From contig CAYLUN010000014.1 in assembly GCA_964386865.1 (NCBI GenBank), positions 1-64,000 on the forward strand: a stretch of DNA of 64,000 nucleotides. The letters are read 5' to 3'. A program made the position numbers and the translations under genes. Below the pieces are notes generated by a model. That model was not told the origin of the DNA. It was given only the letters and a program-made list of their open reading frames with translations, and ran no database searches. Of the stretch, positions 24,333 to 33,026 are shown in pieces. Every line of letters begins with the position of its first letter. Positions within the stretch are counted from its first letter, which is position 1. The DNA comes from CAYLUN01 sp964386865. GTDB taxonomy: Bacteria > Verrucomicrobiota > Kiritimatiellia > RFP12 > UBA1067.

Positions 24333-25301
24333 TCACCTCTGTCGGTCGTGTTTGGAGACTTGCTCTGGGGAGGCGACCGGATGGAAGGCGGCGCCGGTGC
24401 CGGCGATCGGGTGCTCGTCGGCTTTCGATGCGTCAGCAGACCGGTGGCGGTAATCGCGCGGCGTGAGTCCGGTCAGGCGCTTGAAGACGGTGGCGAAGTG
24501 CTGGCTGGTGGCGAAGCCCAGCTGGAAGGCCAGTTCGGTGATGGGAGTCGGGGCGTCCCGCAGCGCCCGCTTGGCGTGTTCGACCCGCTGCCACATCAGG
24601 TGCTCCATGGGGGTCATGCCGACCTCGCGCCTGAAATGGGCCTTCAGATAGGACTCGGAGACGCCTGCGGCGTACGCCAGGCCGCCGAGGGTCACGGCTT
24701 CCGCGTAGTGCCGGGCGAGATGGCGCAGCGCCCGCTGAACGCCGGCCGAGCAGGCGTGCTGCACCTCGCGCGTGGTCAGCGACAGGGTGTCGAGCAGGAG
24801 CCTGAGCAACAGGTTCTGCAAGCTGGCCTTTGCGAGTTCCGTCGGCAGGGACGGGGAGCGGGGCGCGAGAATCCGCTCGAAGGTGCCGAACAGCAGGTCG
24901 CAGTTGTGATACAGGGGGTGGGGGAGGTTCCGGAGCGGATCGACGAGCGCGTGGGCGGTGGCTGGGGAGAGGCCGAGGAACGGGCGTTTGCGAGAGGGGT
25001 TCGCGAACTGGATCCAATAGAGGCAGCCGCGGTTTTCGGGCTCACTGCCGGTGCCGTGGGCCTCGCCGGGGCGGGTGACGATCAGGTCGCCCGCAACGAG
25101 TTCGTGCCGCGCCTCGCCGATCCGGTACGACTGCGCGCCGCTGCGCAGCAGACACACCTCGAACGCGTCCTGATGCAGGTGCTGGCGCAGGGGCGGGTGC
25201 GCGCGAGCGTAGATGTAGCGTCCGACGAGCGGAACTTCTGGAATGTCGTACTTGGCGAGCGAGAGCACCAAGCGGTCAGCGGATTGAAATGCGGTTGACA
25301 T
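24333..25301 (-). CDS. AraC-family transcriptional regulator
   Basis: A 322-residue regulator. The N-terminal cupin-like sensor domain (HLHQDAFEVCLLRSG, GDLIVTRPGEAHG) should bind a small effector, probably a sugar. The C-terminal 100 residues hold the two helix-turn-helix motifs of AraC/XylS proteins (TLGGLAYAAGVSESYLKAHF and ITELAFQLGFATSQHFATVF, ending GLTPRDYR). It is divergently oriented to the cupin/URO-D/MFS/GH38 operon and separated from it by about 120 bases, so control of that operon is the natural inference. It ends only 17 bases from the convergent beta-helix gene. A basic tail of 30 residues follows the HTH domain. Confidence 0.9.
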   Translation of the reverse strand: MSTAFQSADRLVLSLAKYDIPEVPLVGRYIYARAHPPLRQHLHQDAFEVCLLRSGAQSYRIGEARHELVAGDLIVTRPGEAHGTGSEPENRGCLYWIQFANPSRKRPFLGLSPATAHALVDPLRNLPHPLYHNCDLLFGTFERILAPRSPSLPTELAKASLQNLLLRLLLDTLSLTTREVQHACSAGVQRALRHLARHYAEAVTLGGLAYAAGVSESYLKAHFRREVGMTPMEHLMWQRVEHAKRALRDAPTPITELAFQLGFATSQHFATVFKRLTGLTPRDYRHRSADASKADEHPIAGTGAAFHPVASPEQVSKHDRQR

Positions 25302-25425
25302 ACGGGCTGCCTTTTGGGTGATATGCTAGCGCAACGGCGTGTTCTGTCAAGGACTTCAATGTTTCTGAAAAGATTTGTGCCCTGTGAAACGTATTCCCCG
25401 TTCAGACATGCGATACTTGCCAACA
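25302..25425. promoter_or_regulatory. divergent control region between araC-type gene and operon
   Basis: This region of about 124 bases separates the regulator start (25301, minus) from the cupin gene and is visibly richer in A/T than its neighbours (GGGTGATATGCTAGC, CAATGTTTCTGAAAAGATTTG). Both promoters and the regulator's binding sites are expected here. I see no obvious direct repeats of the kind AraC proteins bind, so no operator is assigned. Confidence 0.45.
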
Positions 25426-25848
25426 ATGAGAGCGAATGGTATCGAGGCGATGCGCTATGGCGGCGAGGGGTTTCGCCCGCTGCTGGTCAGGCCTGGCTGG
25501 CAGGTCGCGCAGCTGAATGACCGGGCTGATCTTCACGTCGACACGGTTTGCCAGATCGAGCGGCACGACGCGACGGACGAGGTCTTCCTGCTGGTCAAAG
25601 GGGATGCGGTTCTGGTCGTCGCTGAGATGTCGGGCGGCGAGGTCGACGGCTTCGAGTGTGTGCCTATGGAGCAGGGCGTGACCTACAATGTGCCCGGAGG
25701 CGTTTGGCACGCGATTGTCACCACGCCGGGCGTGCAGGTGATGATCGTGGAGAAGGACGGGACAGAAGCGGGTGACGTGTTCCGCCGCAATCTGGCGGAG
25801 GAAGAGCGTGAGGCGCTGAAGAAAGGGGTGTTGCGATGCGCGAGATGA
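25426..25848 (+). CDS. small cupin-domain protein
   Basis: About 140 residues forming a single cupin barrel: QIERHDATDEVFLLVKGDAV is the first cupin motif and QGVTYNVPGGVWHAIVTTPG the second, with H and E residues that could bind a metal. The start is uncertain. ATG 25408, 25426 and 25450 are all in frame; none has a strong ribosome site, although GAGGCG precedes 25450. I chose 25426 because the upstream residues look non-conserved. The stop overlaps the next gene by 13 bases, so it is co-translated with the URO-D-like gene. It could be a sugar isomerase, epimerase or accessory protein. Function is unknown. Confidence 0.72.
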   Translation: MRANGIEAMRYGGEGFRPLLVRPGWQVAQLNDRADLHVDTVCQIERHDATDEVFLLVKGDAVLVVAEMSGGEVDGFECVPMEQGVTYNVPGGVWHAIVTTPGVQVMIVEKDGTEAGDVFRRNLAEEEREALKKGVLRCAR

Positions 25849-26882
25849 CGGGGTTGGAGCGGTGTCTGGCCGTTCTGGGAGGCGGCGTTGCGGACCGCGT
25901 GCCGGTCGTGCCGCAGACGTTCATGTTTGCGGCGCAGACGGCCGGAATCAAAGTCGGCGAGCTGGCGCGCAGCGCGGCGAAGATGGTCGAGGCGCAGGTC
26001 GCCTGTCAGGCGGAGTACGGCTACGACGGGTGCGTGATCGACTTCGACGACGCGTCGCTGGCCGAGGCATGCGGCGCCAAGGTCGTCTTCCGCGAAGACG
26101 ATCCCGCCATCGTCGACGAGTCGGCGCTGGCCGTTCACGATCTGCGGGACGTCGGCAAGCTGAAGCTGCCCGACCCGTGGAGGGACGGGCGCCTGCCGGT
26201 GTGGCTGGAGGCGACGCGGCTCCTGAAAGAGCGCCTGGGCGGGCAGACCTTCGTCATGGGGCGGGCGGACCAGGGCCCGTTCAGCCTGGCCTGCCTGCTG
26301 CGCGGGCCGCAGAATTTCCTGATGGAGCTGCTGGATGAGACATGCGAGGAGGGCATCCGGGAGCTGATCGACTACTGCCGCCGCGCCTGCGCGGTCTTCG
26401 CGAAGGCGCAGAAGGAGGCGGGCGCTGACGCGACCTCGATCGGCGACGCGTTCGCGGGGCCGAACCTCGTTTCGCCGGAGATCTTCCGGTCGTTCGCGCT
26501 GGAGCCGGAGACCCGGCTGACCGAGGAGGTGCAGGCGGCCGGTATACCCTTCGCGATCCACATCTGCGGCAACACGAACAGCATCATCGGTGACATGGGC
26601 CGCACGGGCGCGAAGATCCTCGAGGTGGACTGGCAGCTCGACATGGCTGCGGCGCGGCGGGCCGTGCCGGCGTCGACGGTGCTGATGGGCAACGTCAACC
26701 CCAGCGACCCCATGGCGTTCGGCACGCCGGAGCAGGTGGATGCGGCGGTTCGGGACATCATCGGGGCGACGGGCGGACGGGGGCTGTTCCTGAGTTCCGG
26801 CTGCGCGCTGGGCCGCAACACCAAGCCGGAAAATATGCGGGCGCTGATGGCCGCCGCCGAGACGTACGGCCGGGCCAACTGA
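25836..26882 (+). CDS. uroporphyrinogen decarboxylase-family protein, methyltransferase-like
   Basis: A 348-residue member of the URO-D/MtaA clan, a TIM-barrel family that includes haem-pathway HemE and corrinoid-dependent methyltransferases. The sequence has HICGN (residues about 246-250) and SSGCALG (about 317-323). These correspond to the H-x-C ... C zinc ligands of MtaA/MtbA-type methyltransferases, and the HemE active-site RQAGR motif is absent from the N-terminus. A role in haem synthesis is therefore unlikely. It sits in an operon with a cupin, an MFS sugar porter and an alpha-mannosidase. Such URO-D-like genes are frequent in PVC sugar loci, but their role there is not established. 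Confidence 0.8.
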   Translation: MREMTGLERCLAVLGGGVADRVPVVPQTFMFAAQTAGIKVGELARSAAKMVEAQVACQAEYGYDGCVIDFDDASLAEACGAKVVFREDDPAIVDESALAVHDLRDVGKLKLPDPWRDGRLPVWLEATRLLKERLGGQTFVMGRADQGPFSLACLLRGPQNFLMELLDETCEEGIRELIDYCRRACAVFAKAQKEAGADATSIGDAFAGPNLVSPEIFRSFALEPETRLTEEVQAAGIPFAIHICGNTNSIIGDMGRTGAKILEVDWQLDMAAARRAVPASTVLMGNVNPSDPMAFGTPEQVDAAVRDIIGATGGRGLFLSSGCALGRNTKPENMRALMAAAETYGRAN

Positions 26883-26934
26883 CCTCAAACCGATTCAACA
26901 AGTCCGCTGATCCCGAGAAACTCGAAAGGATGAC

Positions 26935-28323
26935 ATGAACACAAGCACTCTCGCGGGGCAGAAGCGCTCGGCGCTGCTCATTGCGGCGAGCGTGTCAGCG
27001 CTGGGCGGCTTTTTGTTCGGCTACGACAACATCGTGATCAGCGGCGCGATCGGCTATCTCGCGAAGGCGTTCGGCCTCGATGGGGCGGGCGTGGGCTGGG
27101 CGGCAGGGTGCGCACTGGCAGGCTGCTTGGCAGGCTCGGCTGGGGCCGGCTGGCTGGCGGACCGTATCGGCCTGAAGCGGAGCCTCGCGCTCTGCGCGGC
27201 CTGCTTTGGAGGGTCGTCCGTGGGCTTGCTGTTTGCGGGTACGTTCACGCAGTTCGTGGTTTGGAGACTGCTGGGCGGCGTGGGCATCGGCGCGGCCTCG
27301 ATCCTCGCCCCGATGTACATCGCGGAGATCGCGCCCGCGCGGATGCGAGGGCGGCTGGTGACGCTGTATCAATTGGGCATTGTGCTCGGCATCCTCTGCG
27401 CGGTGTTCGTGAACATGCTGATCCAGCGGAGCGGAGCAGAAGCGTGGAACGTCGCAACTGGCTGGAGGCTGATGTTCTTCGCGGGCGTGGTGCCAGCCGT
27501 CCTGTTCGCGCTGACGATTCTGGCGACGCTGGAGAGCCCGCGGTGGCTGCTGAAGGTCGGCCGCGTGGACGAGGGCTTGCGCGTGCTGACGCGGATCAGC
27601 GGCGAGGCGGTGGCGCGGGCGGAGGCGGCCAGCATCAGCGAGTCGCTGTCGGCAGAGCAGGGGCGTTTTGCCGAACTCTTCAAGCCGGGCTTTGGGTGGG
27701 CGTTGTTTCTCGGCATCGTTCTGGCAGGGCTGAGCCAGACGAGCGGCATCACCCCGGTCTTTTCCTACCTGCCATCGATTTTCGAGGCGGCGGGCGCACG
27801 CACGGGCGACGCCTTTTTCCAGTCGGTGCTGGTCAGCCTCGTGAACCTGGTGTTCACCTTGGTCGCCCTGTGGCTCGTCGACAAGTTCGGCCGCCGCACC
27901 CTGCTGCTGGCCGGGACCGGACTGCAGACGGTTGCCTTCGTGGCGGTCGGCTGGCTCTACTGGCGAGGAGGCTCGCCGCTCGGCATCCTGGCGGGCGTGA
28001 TGGCTTTCGTGGCCGGGCACGCGGTCGGCAACGGCGCGATCTGCTGGGTCATCATCTCCGAGATCTTCCCGACCAAGGTGCGCGGGCGGGCGATGTCGAT
28101 CGCGACCACGTCGCTGTGGGTCTTCGCGTTCCTCGGCAACTTGGCGTTCCCCCTGATGCAGGCCACGCTCGGGAGCCATGGCGCGTTTTGGGTGTTCGGT
28201 GGCATGGCGCTGGTCAATGTGTTCTTTGTCGCCTCTCAGGTGCCGGAAACAAAGGGGTTTTCGCTGGAGGCGATCGAGCGTCTGTTTATGGAGAAACCCA
28301 AGGGGTCGGAGGTGATTCGATGA
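26935..28323 (+). CDS. MFS sugar:proton symporter (sugar porter family)
   Basis: A 462-residue inner-membrane transporter with about 12 transmembrane helices. Sugar-porter signatures are clear: the first helix SALGGFLFGYDNIVISGAIG, the D-R-x-G/R loop after TM2 (LADRIGLKRSLAL), ARMRGRL between TM4 and TM5, SQTSGITPVFSYLPSIF in TM7, and the closing PETKGFSLEAIE. XylE-like monosaccharide uptake is expected. AAAGGATGAC precedes the ATG. The stop overlaps the alpha-mannosidase start by 4 bases (ATGA), tying sugar uptake to GH38 activity. Confidence 0.9.
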   Translation: MNTSTLAGQKRSALLIAASVSALGGFLFGYDNIVISGAIGYLAKAFGLDGAGVGWAAGCALAGCLAGSAGAGWLADRIGLKRSLALCAACFGGSSVGLLFAGTFTQFVVWRLLGGVGIGAASILAPMYIAEIAPARMRGRLVTLYQLGIVLGILCAVFVNMLIQRSGAEAWNVATGWRLMFFAGVVPAVLFALTILATLESPRWLLKVGRVDEGLRVLTRISGEAVARAEAASISESLSAEQGRFAELFKPGFGWALFLGIVLAGLSQTSGITPVFSYLPSIFEAAGARTGDAFFQSVLVSLVNLVFTLVALWLVDKFGRRTLLLAGTGLQTVAFVAVGWLYWRGGSPLGILAGVMAFVAGHAVGNGAICWVIISEIFPTKVRGRAMSIATTSLWVFAFLGNLAFPLMQATLGSHGAFWVFGGMALVNVFFVASQVPETKGFSLEAIERLFMEKPKGSEVIR

Positions 28324-31300
28324 GACAGGTAGTCGCTGTTGCGTGTGGCGTCATGACCGTTTTCGGAATGGAGGCGGCAGATGCGGCACCGCCGGTGATG
28401 GCGGGGAACTCCGCGGCGTTTCAGAACGGCGAGGTGCGGCTGATCTCGTCGAGCCACCAGGATACGGCCTGGATGGATACGCCCGATTACTGCCGTCGTT
28501 TCCGGATCGAGCAGAACATCGTTCCAGCCCTGGAAATGATGAAGCAGGACGCCAACTACTGTTTCGCCATGGAGTGCACGCTGCACCTCATGGAGTTTCT
28601 TGAGGCCTATCCTGAACGCAAGGACGAGGTCGTGCGGCGCATGAAAGAAGGGCGGCTGGAGTTCGGCGCGACCTACAACCAGCCCTATGAATCCTGCCTG
28701 TCGGGCGAGGAGCTGGCGCGGCAGCTTTACTACGGCCGCCGCTGGATCAGGAAGAACTTGCCAGGCTGCGACGCGCGGGTTGCCTTCAATCCAGACGTGC
28801 CGGGACGGGCGCTTCAGATGCAGCAGATACTGGCCAAGGCGGGCGTCCCCTATTTGTCCATGAGCCGTTATCACGAAGGCTTCTATCGGTGGTTCAGCCC
28901 GGACGGCAGCAGCGTCCTGACCTACTCTCCCGGACATTACTACAATCCGCACAGCCTGCTGCTGAACTTCCCTGTGAGCAATGTGGTGGGGCGGCTTCAG
29001 GCCAAACTTGCCGCGCTGGACGAGCCTTATCGGCAGCGCGCGATCCCGCTCATCTATCCGCTGATCAACTCGCAGGACTTCTCCAAGCCGGTGGATTTCC
29101 GGCCGCTGATCGCGGCGTGGAATGCGCAGACGAATACGGCCGGCCAAGCGCTGACTCCGCGCCTGGCTTACGGTTCGATGATCGGTGCTTTCGAACGGCT
29201 GGACACGCCGCAGGCGCGCTACGACACGCGCAGTGGCGAGCGGCCTGACGTCTGGCTCTATATCCATGGGCCCACCCATCACAGGACAACCTCCCTCCGC
29301 CGCGAGGCGGCTCGGCTCTTGCCGGCGGCAGAGGCGTTCAGCACCTTTGCCGGCCTGCTTGGCAACAGTCTTGCCACGTATCCGACGGCGGCGCTGGAGC
29401 AGGCGTGGAAGGACGAGATCTACATCGACCACGGCATCGGCGGCAAGAACGGCCACATTACCGACGAAGTTTTCCATCGCAAGGTGTTGAGCGCCCGCGA
29501 CACTGGGCGTGCCCTGCTGAACAAAGCCCTGGGCGCCATCGCCGCACGCGTCAAAAACGATCCGGCGCGCGGCACGCCTGTGACGGTCTTCAACACGCTG
29601 TCGTGGGTGCGGGCCGAGCCTGTGGAGTGGACGGTGCCGGCCTCGCTGGCCGGCACGCTGCGCGTCACCGACGCACGTGGGCGCGTCGTGCCGAGCCAGG
29701 CGACGACGCTGGGGACGCCTGAAGAAGTGAATGTCGCCGCCGCGAGCATGGGTGCTAAGGCCAGCGCGAGTTCGGCGTTTGGCGCGGACTACGGCCCGGA
29801 GAACGCCATTGACGGCCGCTGGGCCGTACGTGACCCCGATCCGGCTCTGGGTTCCTCCGATAAGTGGAACTCGGCCGCAGGCCCGGGGCCGCACGAGCTG
29901 GTCGTCGATTTCGGCCAGGCCCGCACGATCCACCTCGTGGCGGTCCGCCACGAGGGTGTGATGGGCGTGTTCAAGAAGGAGGTCTGCGACAACACCGCCG
30001 ATTTCCAGATTCAGGGAGCAGGCCGCTCGGACGGGCCCTGGGCCGATCTGGTCGCGCCGGTGACGGGCAACACCGCCTCGCTGACAGTCCACCGCTTTGC
30101 GCCGACGACGGTGCGCTACTTGCGGCTGGTCATCACCAAGGGCACGCAGGCCGATAACGCGTTTGCCCGCATTTACGAAGTACAGGCTTTCGCCAAGGCC
30201 GATGCGCCCGAGCGCCGCTTGGTCTTCGTCGCGCCGGAGGTGCCCGCGCTGGGCTACAAGACGTTCTACGTGTCACAGGCCGAGGAGGCCGCCGGCCAGG
30301 CCGCCGCAGCTTCGCCCGCCGAGGCGACCGCAGAGAGCCGCTATTACCGGCTGACTCTCGCGCCCGGCGGTATCCGGAGCCTCTACGACAAGCAGCAGAA
30401 GCGCGAATTGCTCAAGACGGACCGCTTCCTGGGGGGCGAGGTCTTCACGATGCTCTCCGTCGCGCCGGACAACCGAGGCAAGGGCACAGACGCGGGCGAA
30501 TTCGGCGCCGTGCCGATGCCCGTGATGGACGGCACCTTTGATCGCGTGAGCCTATATAAGCCGGAGTGGAAGCGGCTCGAGTCTGGCCCGGTGCGCACGG
30601 TGTACGGTCTGGAGCAGCCGTGGAAGAACACGACCGTGCGCCAGCGTGTCGTGCTGTGGAACGGGCTCAGGCGAGTCGATCTCGAGGTTGAGCTTGCGGC
30701 ATTCAACGGCGAGCTGTGGCGCGAGTTCCGTATGGCCTTGCCGCTGGCCCTGGCCAAGCCGTCCCTCGCCTACGAGGTGCCCATGGGCGTGGTGGAGATC
30801 GGGAAGGACGAACTCCCGGGAACGGGCGGGCACGCCTACGGCAAGCTGGAGTACTTCGAGGAGTGCCGCGACATCCGTCCGCGCGAGGTGCAGAACTTCG
30901 TGGACGCCAGCGACAGCGTGGGCGGCGTGACGCTCAGCAGCGACGTGTCAGTGTTCGACTGGAAGAACCCCGCGGACACCAACGATCAGTCCACCGTGCT
31001 CCAGCCGGTGCTGCTCGCCTCGCGCAAGAGCTGCAATGGCGAAGGCAACTGGTATCCGCAAGCGGGGGATCACCGCTACCGTTACTCCCTCACCTCGCAC
31101 GCGGGAGACTGGCGCCAGGGCTGGCGTCAGGGCGTTGCCGCCAACCATCCGTTCGAGGCGGTGTCAGACGTGCCCGCGGCGGCTGGCGCTGCGATGCCCT
31201 CCGAAATGGCGTTCTTGGAGTTGTCCGCGAAGAATGCGACGATATGCGCCGTGAAGAAAGCCGAGGATGACGACCGCGTCGTGGTTCGTCTGGTCGACAT

Positions 31301-31481
31301 GGAGGGGCATGACAGTCAGGCGGCGGTAACGTGTTTCCTGCCGGTGCTCGGGGCGGTTCGCGCGTCGATACTCGAAGAAGGCGCGGAGAAGCTCGACAGC
31401 TCGAAGCGATCCGCTCGCCTGCCGCTCGGGCGCCACGCGATTGAGACCCTGCTGCTGCGCGTGGACGCGGCAGAACGGTGA
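28320..31481 (+). CDS. exported GH38-like alpha-mannosidase with internal discoidin domain
   Basis: A 1053-residue glycosidase. I start it at ATG 28320, overlapping the MFS stop, because a signal peptide follows (VVAVACGVMTVFGMEAADA); the frame happens to stay open far upstream, antiparallel to nothing real. The GH38 catalytic domain has the metal-binding SSHQDTAWMDT (H about 46, D about 48) and NPDVPGR with the likely nucleophile D159. Next come the three-helix bundle and beta-domains. Residues about 470-626 are an F5/8-type C (discoidin) module: KASASSAFGADYGPENAIDG through YLRLVITKGTQ. It is inserted between the helical and the C-terminal beta-sandwich regions. The expected activity is release of alpha-mannose from N-glycan or mannan-type chains. 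Operon: cupin, URO-D-like, MFS, GH38. Confidence 0.87.
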   Translation: MRQVVAVACGVMTVFGMEAADAAPPVMAGNSAAFQNGEVRLISSSHQDTAWMDTPDYCRRFRIEQNIVPALEMMKQDANYCFAMECTLHLMEFLEAYPERKDEVVRRMKEGRLEFGATYNQPYESCLSGEELARQLYYGRRWIRKNLPGCDARVAFNPDVPGRALQMQQILAKAGVPYLSMSRYHEGFYRWFSPDGSSVLTYSPGHYYNPHSLLLNFPVSNVVGRLQAKLAALDEPYRQRAIPLIYPLINSQDFSKPVDFRPLIAAWNAQTNTAGQALTPRLAYGSMIGAFERLDTPQARYDTRSGERPDVWLYIHGPTHHRTTSLRREAARLLPAAEAFSTFAGLLGNSLATYPTAALEQAWKDEIYIDHGIGGKNGHITDEVFHRKVLSARDTGRALLNKALGAIAARVKNDPARGTPVTVFNTLSWVRAEPVEWTVPASLAGTLRVTDARGRVVPSQATTLGTPEEVNVAAASMGAKASASSAFGADYGPENAIDGRWAVRDPDPALGSSDKWNSAAGPGPHELVVDFGQARTIHLVAVRHEGVMGVFKKEVCDNTADFQIQGAGRSDGPWADLVAPVTGNTASLTVHRFAPTTVRYLRLVITKGTQADNAFARIYEVQAFAKADAPERRLVFVAPEVPALGYKTFYVSQAEEAAGQAAAASPAEATAESRYYRLTLAPGGIRSLYDKQQKRELLKTDRFLGGEVFTMLSVAPDNRGKGTDAGEFGAVPMPVMDGTFDRVSLYKPEWKRLESGPVRTVYGLEQPWKNTTVRQRVVLWNGLRRVDLEVELAAFNGELWREFRMALPLALAKPSLAYEVPMGVVEIGKDELPGTGGHAYGKLEYFEECRDIRPREVQNFVDASDSVGGVTLSSDVSVFDWKNPADTNDQSTVLQPVLLASRKSCNGEGNWYPQAGDHRYRYSLTSHAGDWRQGWRQGVAANHPFEAVSDVPAAAGAAMPSEMAFLELSAKNATICAVKKAEDDDRVVVRLVDMEGHDSQAAVTCFLPVLGAVRASILEEGAEKLDSSKRSARLPLGRHAIETLLLRVDAAER

Positions 31482-31611
31482 ACTGAGATTAAGAGCCCAC
31501 ACCTGTGGCGGCGTGAACTCGGTTTCCTGTTGCATAGCCCTCTCGCGTGCGGTACTGTCTTAAATATAGAAGACGGTGAGGCGAGTATTGCAGTGTAGGA
31601 AAGGGGGCGGC

Positions 31612-32952
31612 ATGAAACGGCGCGAGTTTCTGGAGGTGGCGACGGGGGCAGCCATTGCAGCGTGCGGGGCGGGTTGCCGTACGGTGGAGCGCGTGCCGGG
31701 TGACGGGCTTTCGGTGATGGGGCTGCGAGCGCCGCCGCTGGGTGAGGTGCGCGTGGGGTTCATCGGACTGGGTAAGCGCGGGCCGGGAGCCGTGAAGAGG
31801 TTGTGCCATATACCGAAGGTCAAAATCGTCGCAGTCTGCGACGTGTATGAGGATCGCGCAACTCAGGCGGCGGCCGACGTGGTGGCGGCAGGCCACGCCA
31901 AGCCCGAAATGTACTTCGGGTCGGAAGACGCGTACAAGAAACTGTGCGAGCGTCCGGATGTGAATCTGGTCTACGCCTGTACGCCGTGGCAGTGGCACGT
32001 GCCCATGGCGCTGGACGCGATGCGGTGCGGCAAGCACGTCTGCACCGAGGTGCCGATGGCCATGACCGTCGCGGACTGCTGGCGGCTGGTCGAGATGGCC
32101 GAGCGGACGCGCCTGCACTGCATGATGCTGGAGAACTGCTGTTACGGCGAAGACGAACTCTTCGCGCTGATGCTGGCGCGGAACGGCCTGCTCGGCGAAC
32201 TGGTGCACGGCGACTGCGGGTATATCCATGAGCTGCGCGCGGGGCTGACGGACGGCACGTACTACAAGGATTACGCTTTCGAGTACTTCAAGCGACACGC
32301 GGGCAACTCCTATCCGACGCACGGGCTGGGGCCGATCTGCCAGTACATGGGCATTAACCGCGGCGACCGGATGGAGCGGCTGGTGTCGCTGGAGTCGAGC
32401 GAGTTCGGGCTGACCGATTTCATCAAAGCGAAGTTCGGCGAGTCCGATCCGCGTGCGCACTACCCGTACAAGTCGGGCGACATGAACACGACGGTGATCC
32501 GCACCGCGCGCGGGCGGACGATTATGGTGCAGTACGGCCGCTACAGCCCGCGGCCGTACACGCGCATCAACCTGATCTCCGGGACCAAGGGGACGCTCTG
32601 CTCCTACCCGTTGCGTGTGGCGCTGAGCCCGAAGTGGCACGAGTGGTTGGACGAGAAGGCGCTCGCGGAGCTGAAAGCGAAATACACGCATCCGCTCTGG
32701 CAGAAGATTGGCGAACTGGCGCGGCAGAACGGCGGCCACGGCGGCATGGACTACCTCATGGAGTACCGCCTCTGCCACTGCCTACTGAACGGGCTGCCGC
32801 TCGACCAGGACGTCTACGACGGCGCCACGTGGAGCTCGCTGGTCGAACTGACCGAGCGCTCGGTGCTGCAGAACGGCTCGTCGGTTGTAGTTCCCGACTT
32901 CACACGCGGCGCGTGGCGTACCGCCGCGCCGCTCGGCATCGTCGATGTGTAG
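31612..32952 (+). CDS. Tat/lipoprotein-type Gfo/Idh/MocA oxidoreductase
   Basis: A 446-residue NAD(P)-dependent oxidoreductase. ATG 31612 follows GAAAGGGGGCGGC. The N-terminus reads MKRREFLEVATGAAIAACGA, a twin-arginine-like signal (K-R-R-E-F-L) with a cysteine in GCR that could be a lipobox. The Rossmann fold opens with VGFIGLGKRGPGAVKRL, and the family's E-K-P position reads CTEVPMA. The second domain contains HGLGPICQYMGINRGDR. PVC bacteria encode many exported members that act on sugars or sugar derivatives, and Tat export fits a protein folded around its cofactor. The GH109-type alpha-N-acetylgalactosaminidase mechanism is possible given the HGLGPI and G-x-G-x-x-G motifs, but this is not proven. 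Confidence 0.83.
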   Translation: MKRREFLEVATGAAIAACGAGCRTVERVPGDGLSVMGLRAPPLGEVRVGFIGLGKRGPGAVKRLCHIPKVKIVAVCDVYEDRATQAAADVVAAGHAKPEMYFGSEDAYKKLCERPDVNLVYACTPWQWHVPMALDAMRCGKHVCTEVPMAMTVADCWRLVEMAERTRLHCMMLENCCYGEDELFALMLARNGLLGELVHGDCGYIHELRAGLTDGTYYKDYAFEYFKRHAGNSYPTHGLGPICQYMGINRGDRMERLVSLESSEFGLTDFIKAKFGESDPRAHYPYKSGDMNTTVIRTARGRTIMVQYGRYSPRPYTRINLISGTKGTLCSYPLRVALSPKWHEWLDEKALAELKAKYTHPLWQKIGELARQNGGHGGMDYLMEYRLCHCLLNGLPLDQDVYDGATWSSLVELTERSVLQNGSSVVVPDFTRGAWRTAAPLGIVDV

Positions 32953-33026
32953 GATGCATGACGGCGCTTCCTGGAATCGATAACCTGTTGATATCCAGAT
33001 GGATATGATGATAATAGACGCTTGTT

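Noticed and set aside
25836..26882. Haem-pathway uroporphyrinogen decarboxylase (hemE)
   Set aside because: The HemE N-terminal arginine motif is missing, and zinc-ligand motifs of methyltransferase relatives are present. No other haem genes are nearby.
27108..28319. Upstream extension of the GH38 frame by 404 codons
   Set aside because: It overlaps the MFS gene in another frame and is Arg/Ala-rich shadow sequence. A signal peptide and the GH38 start lie at 28320.
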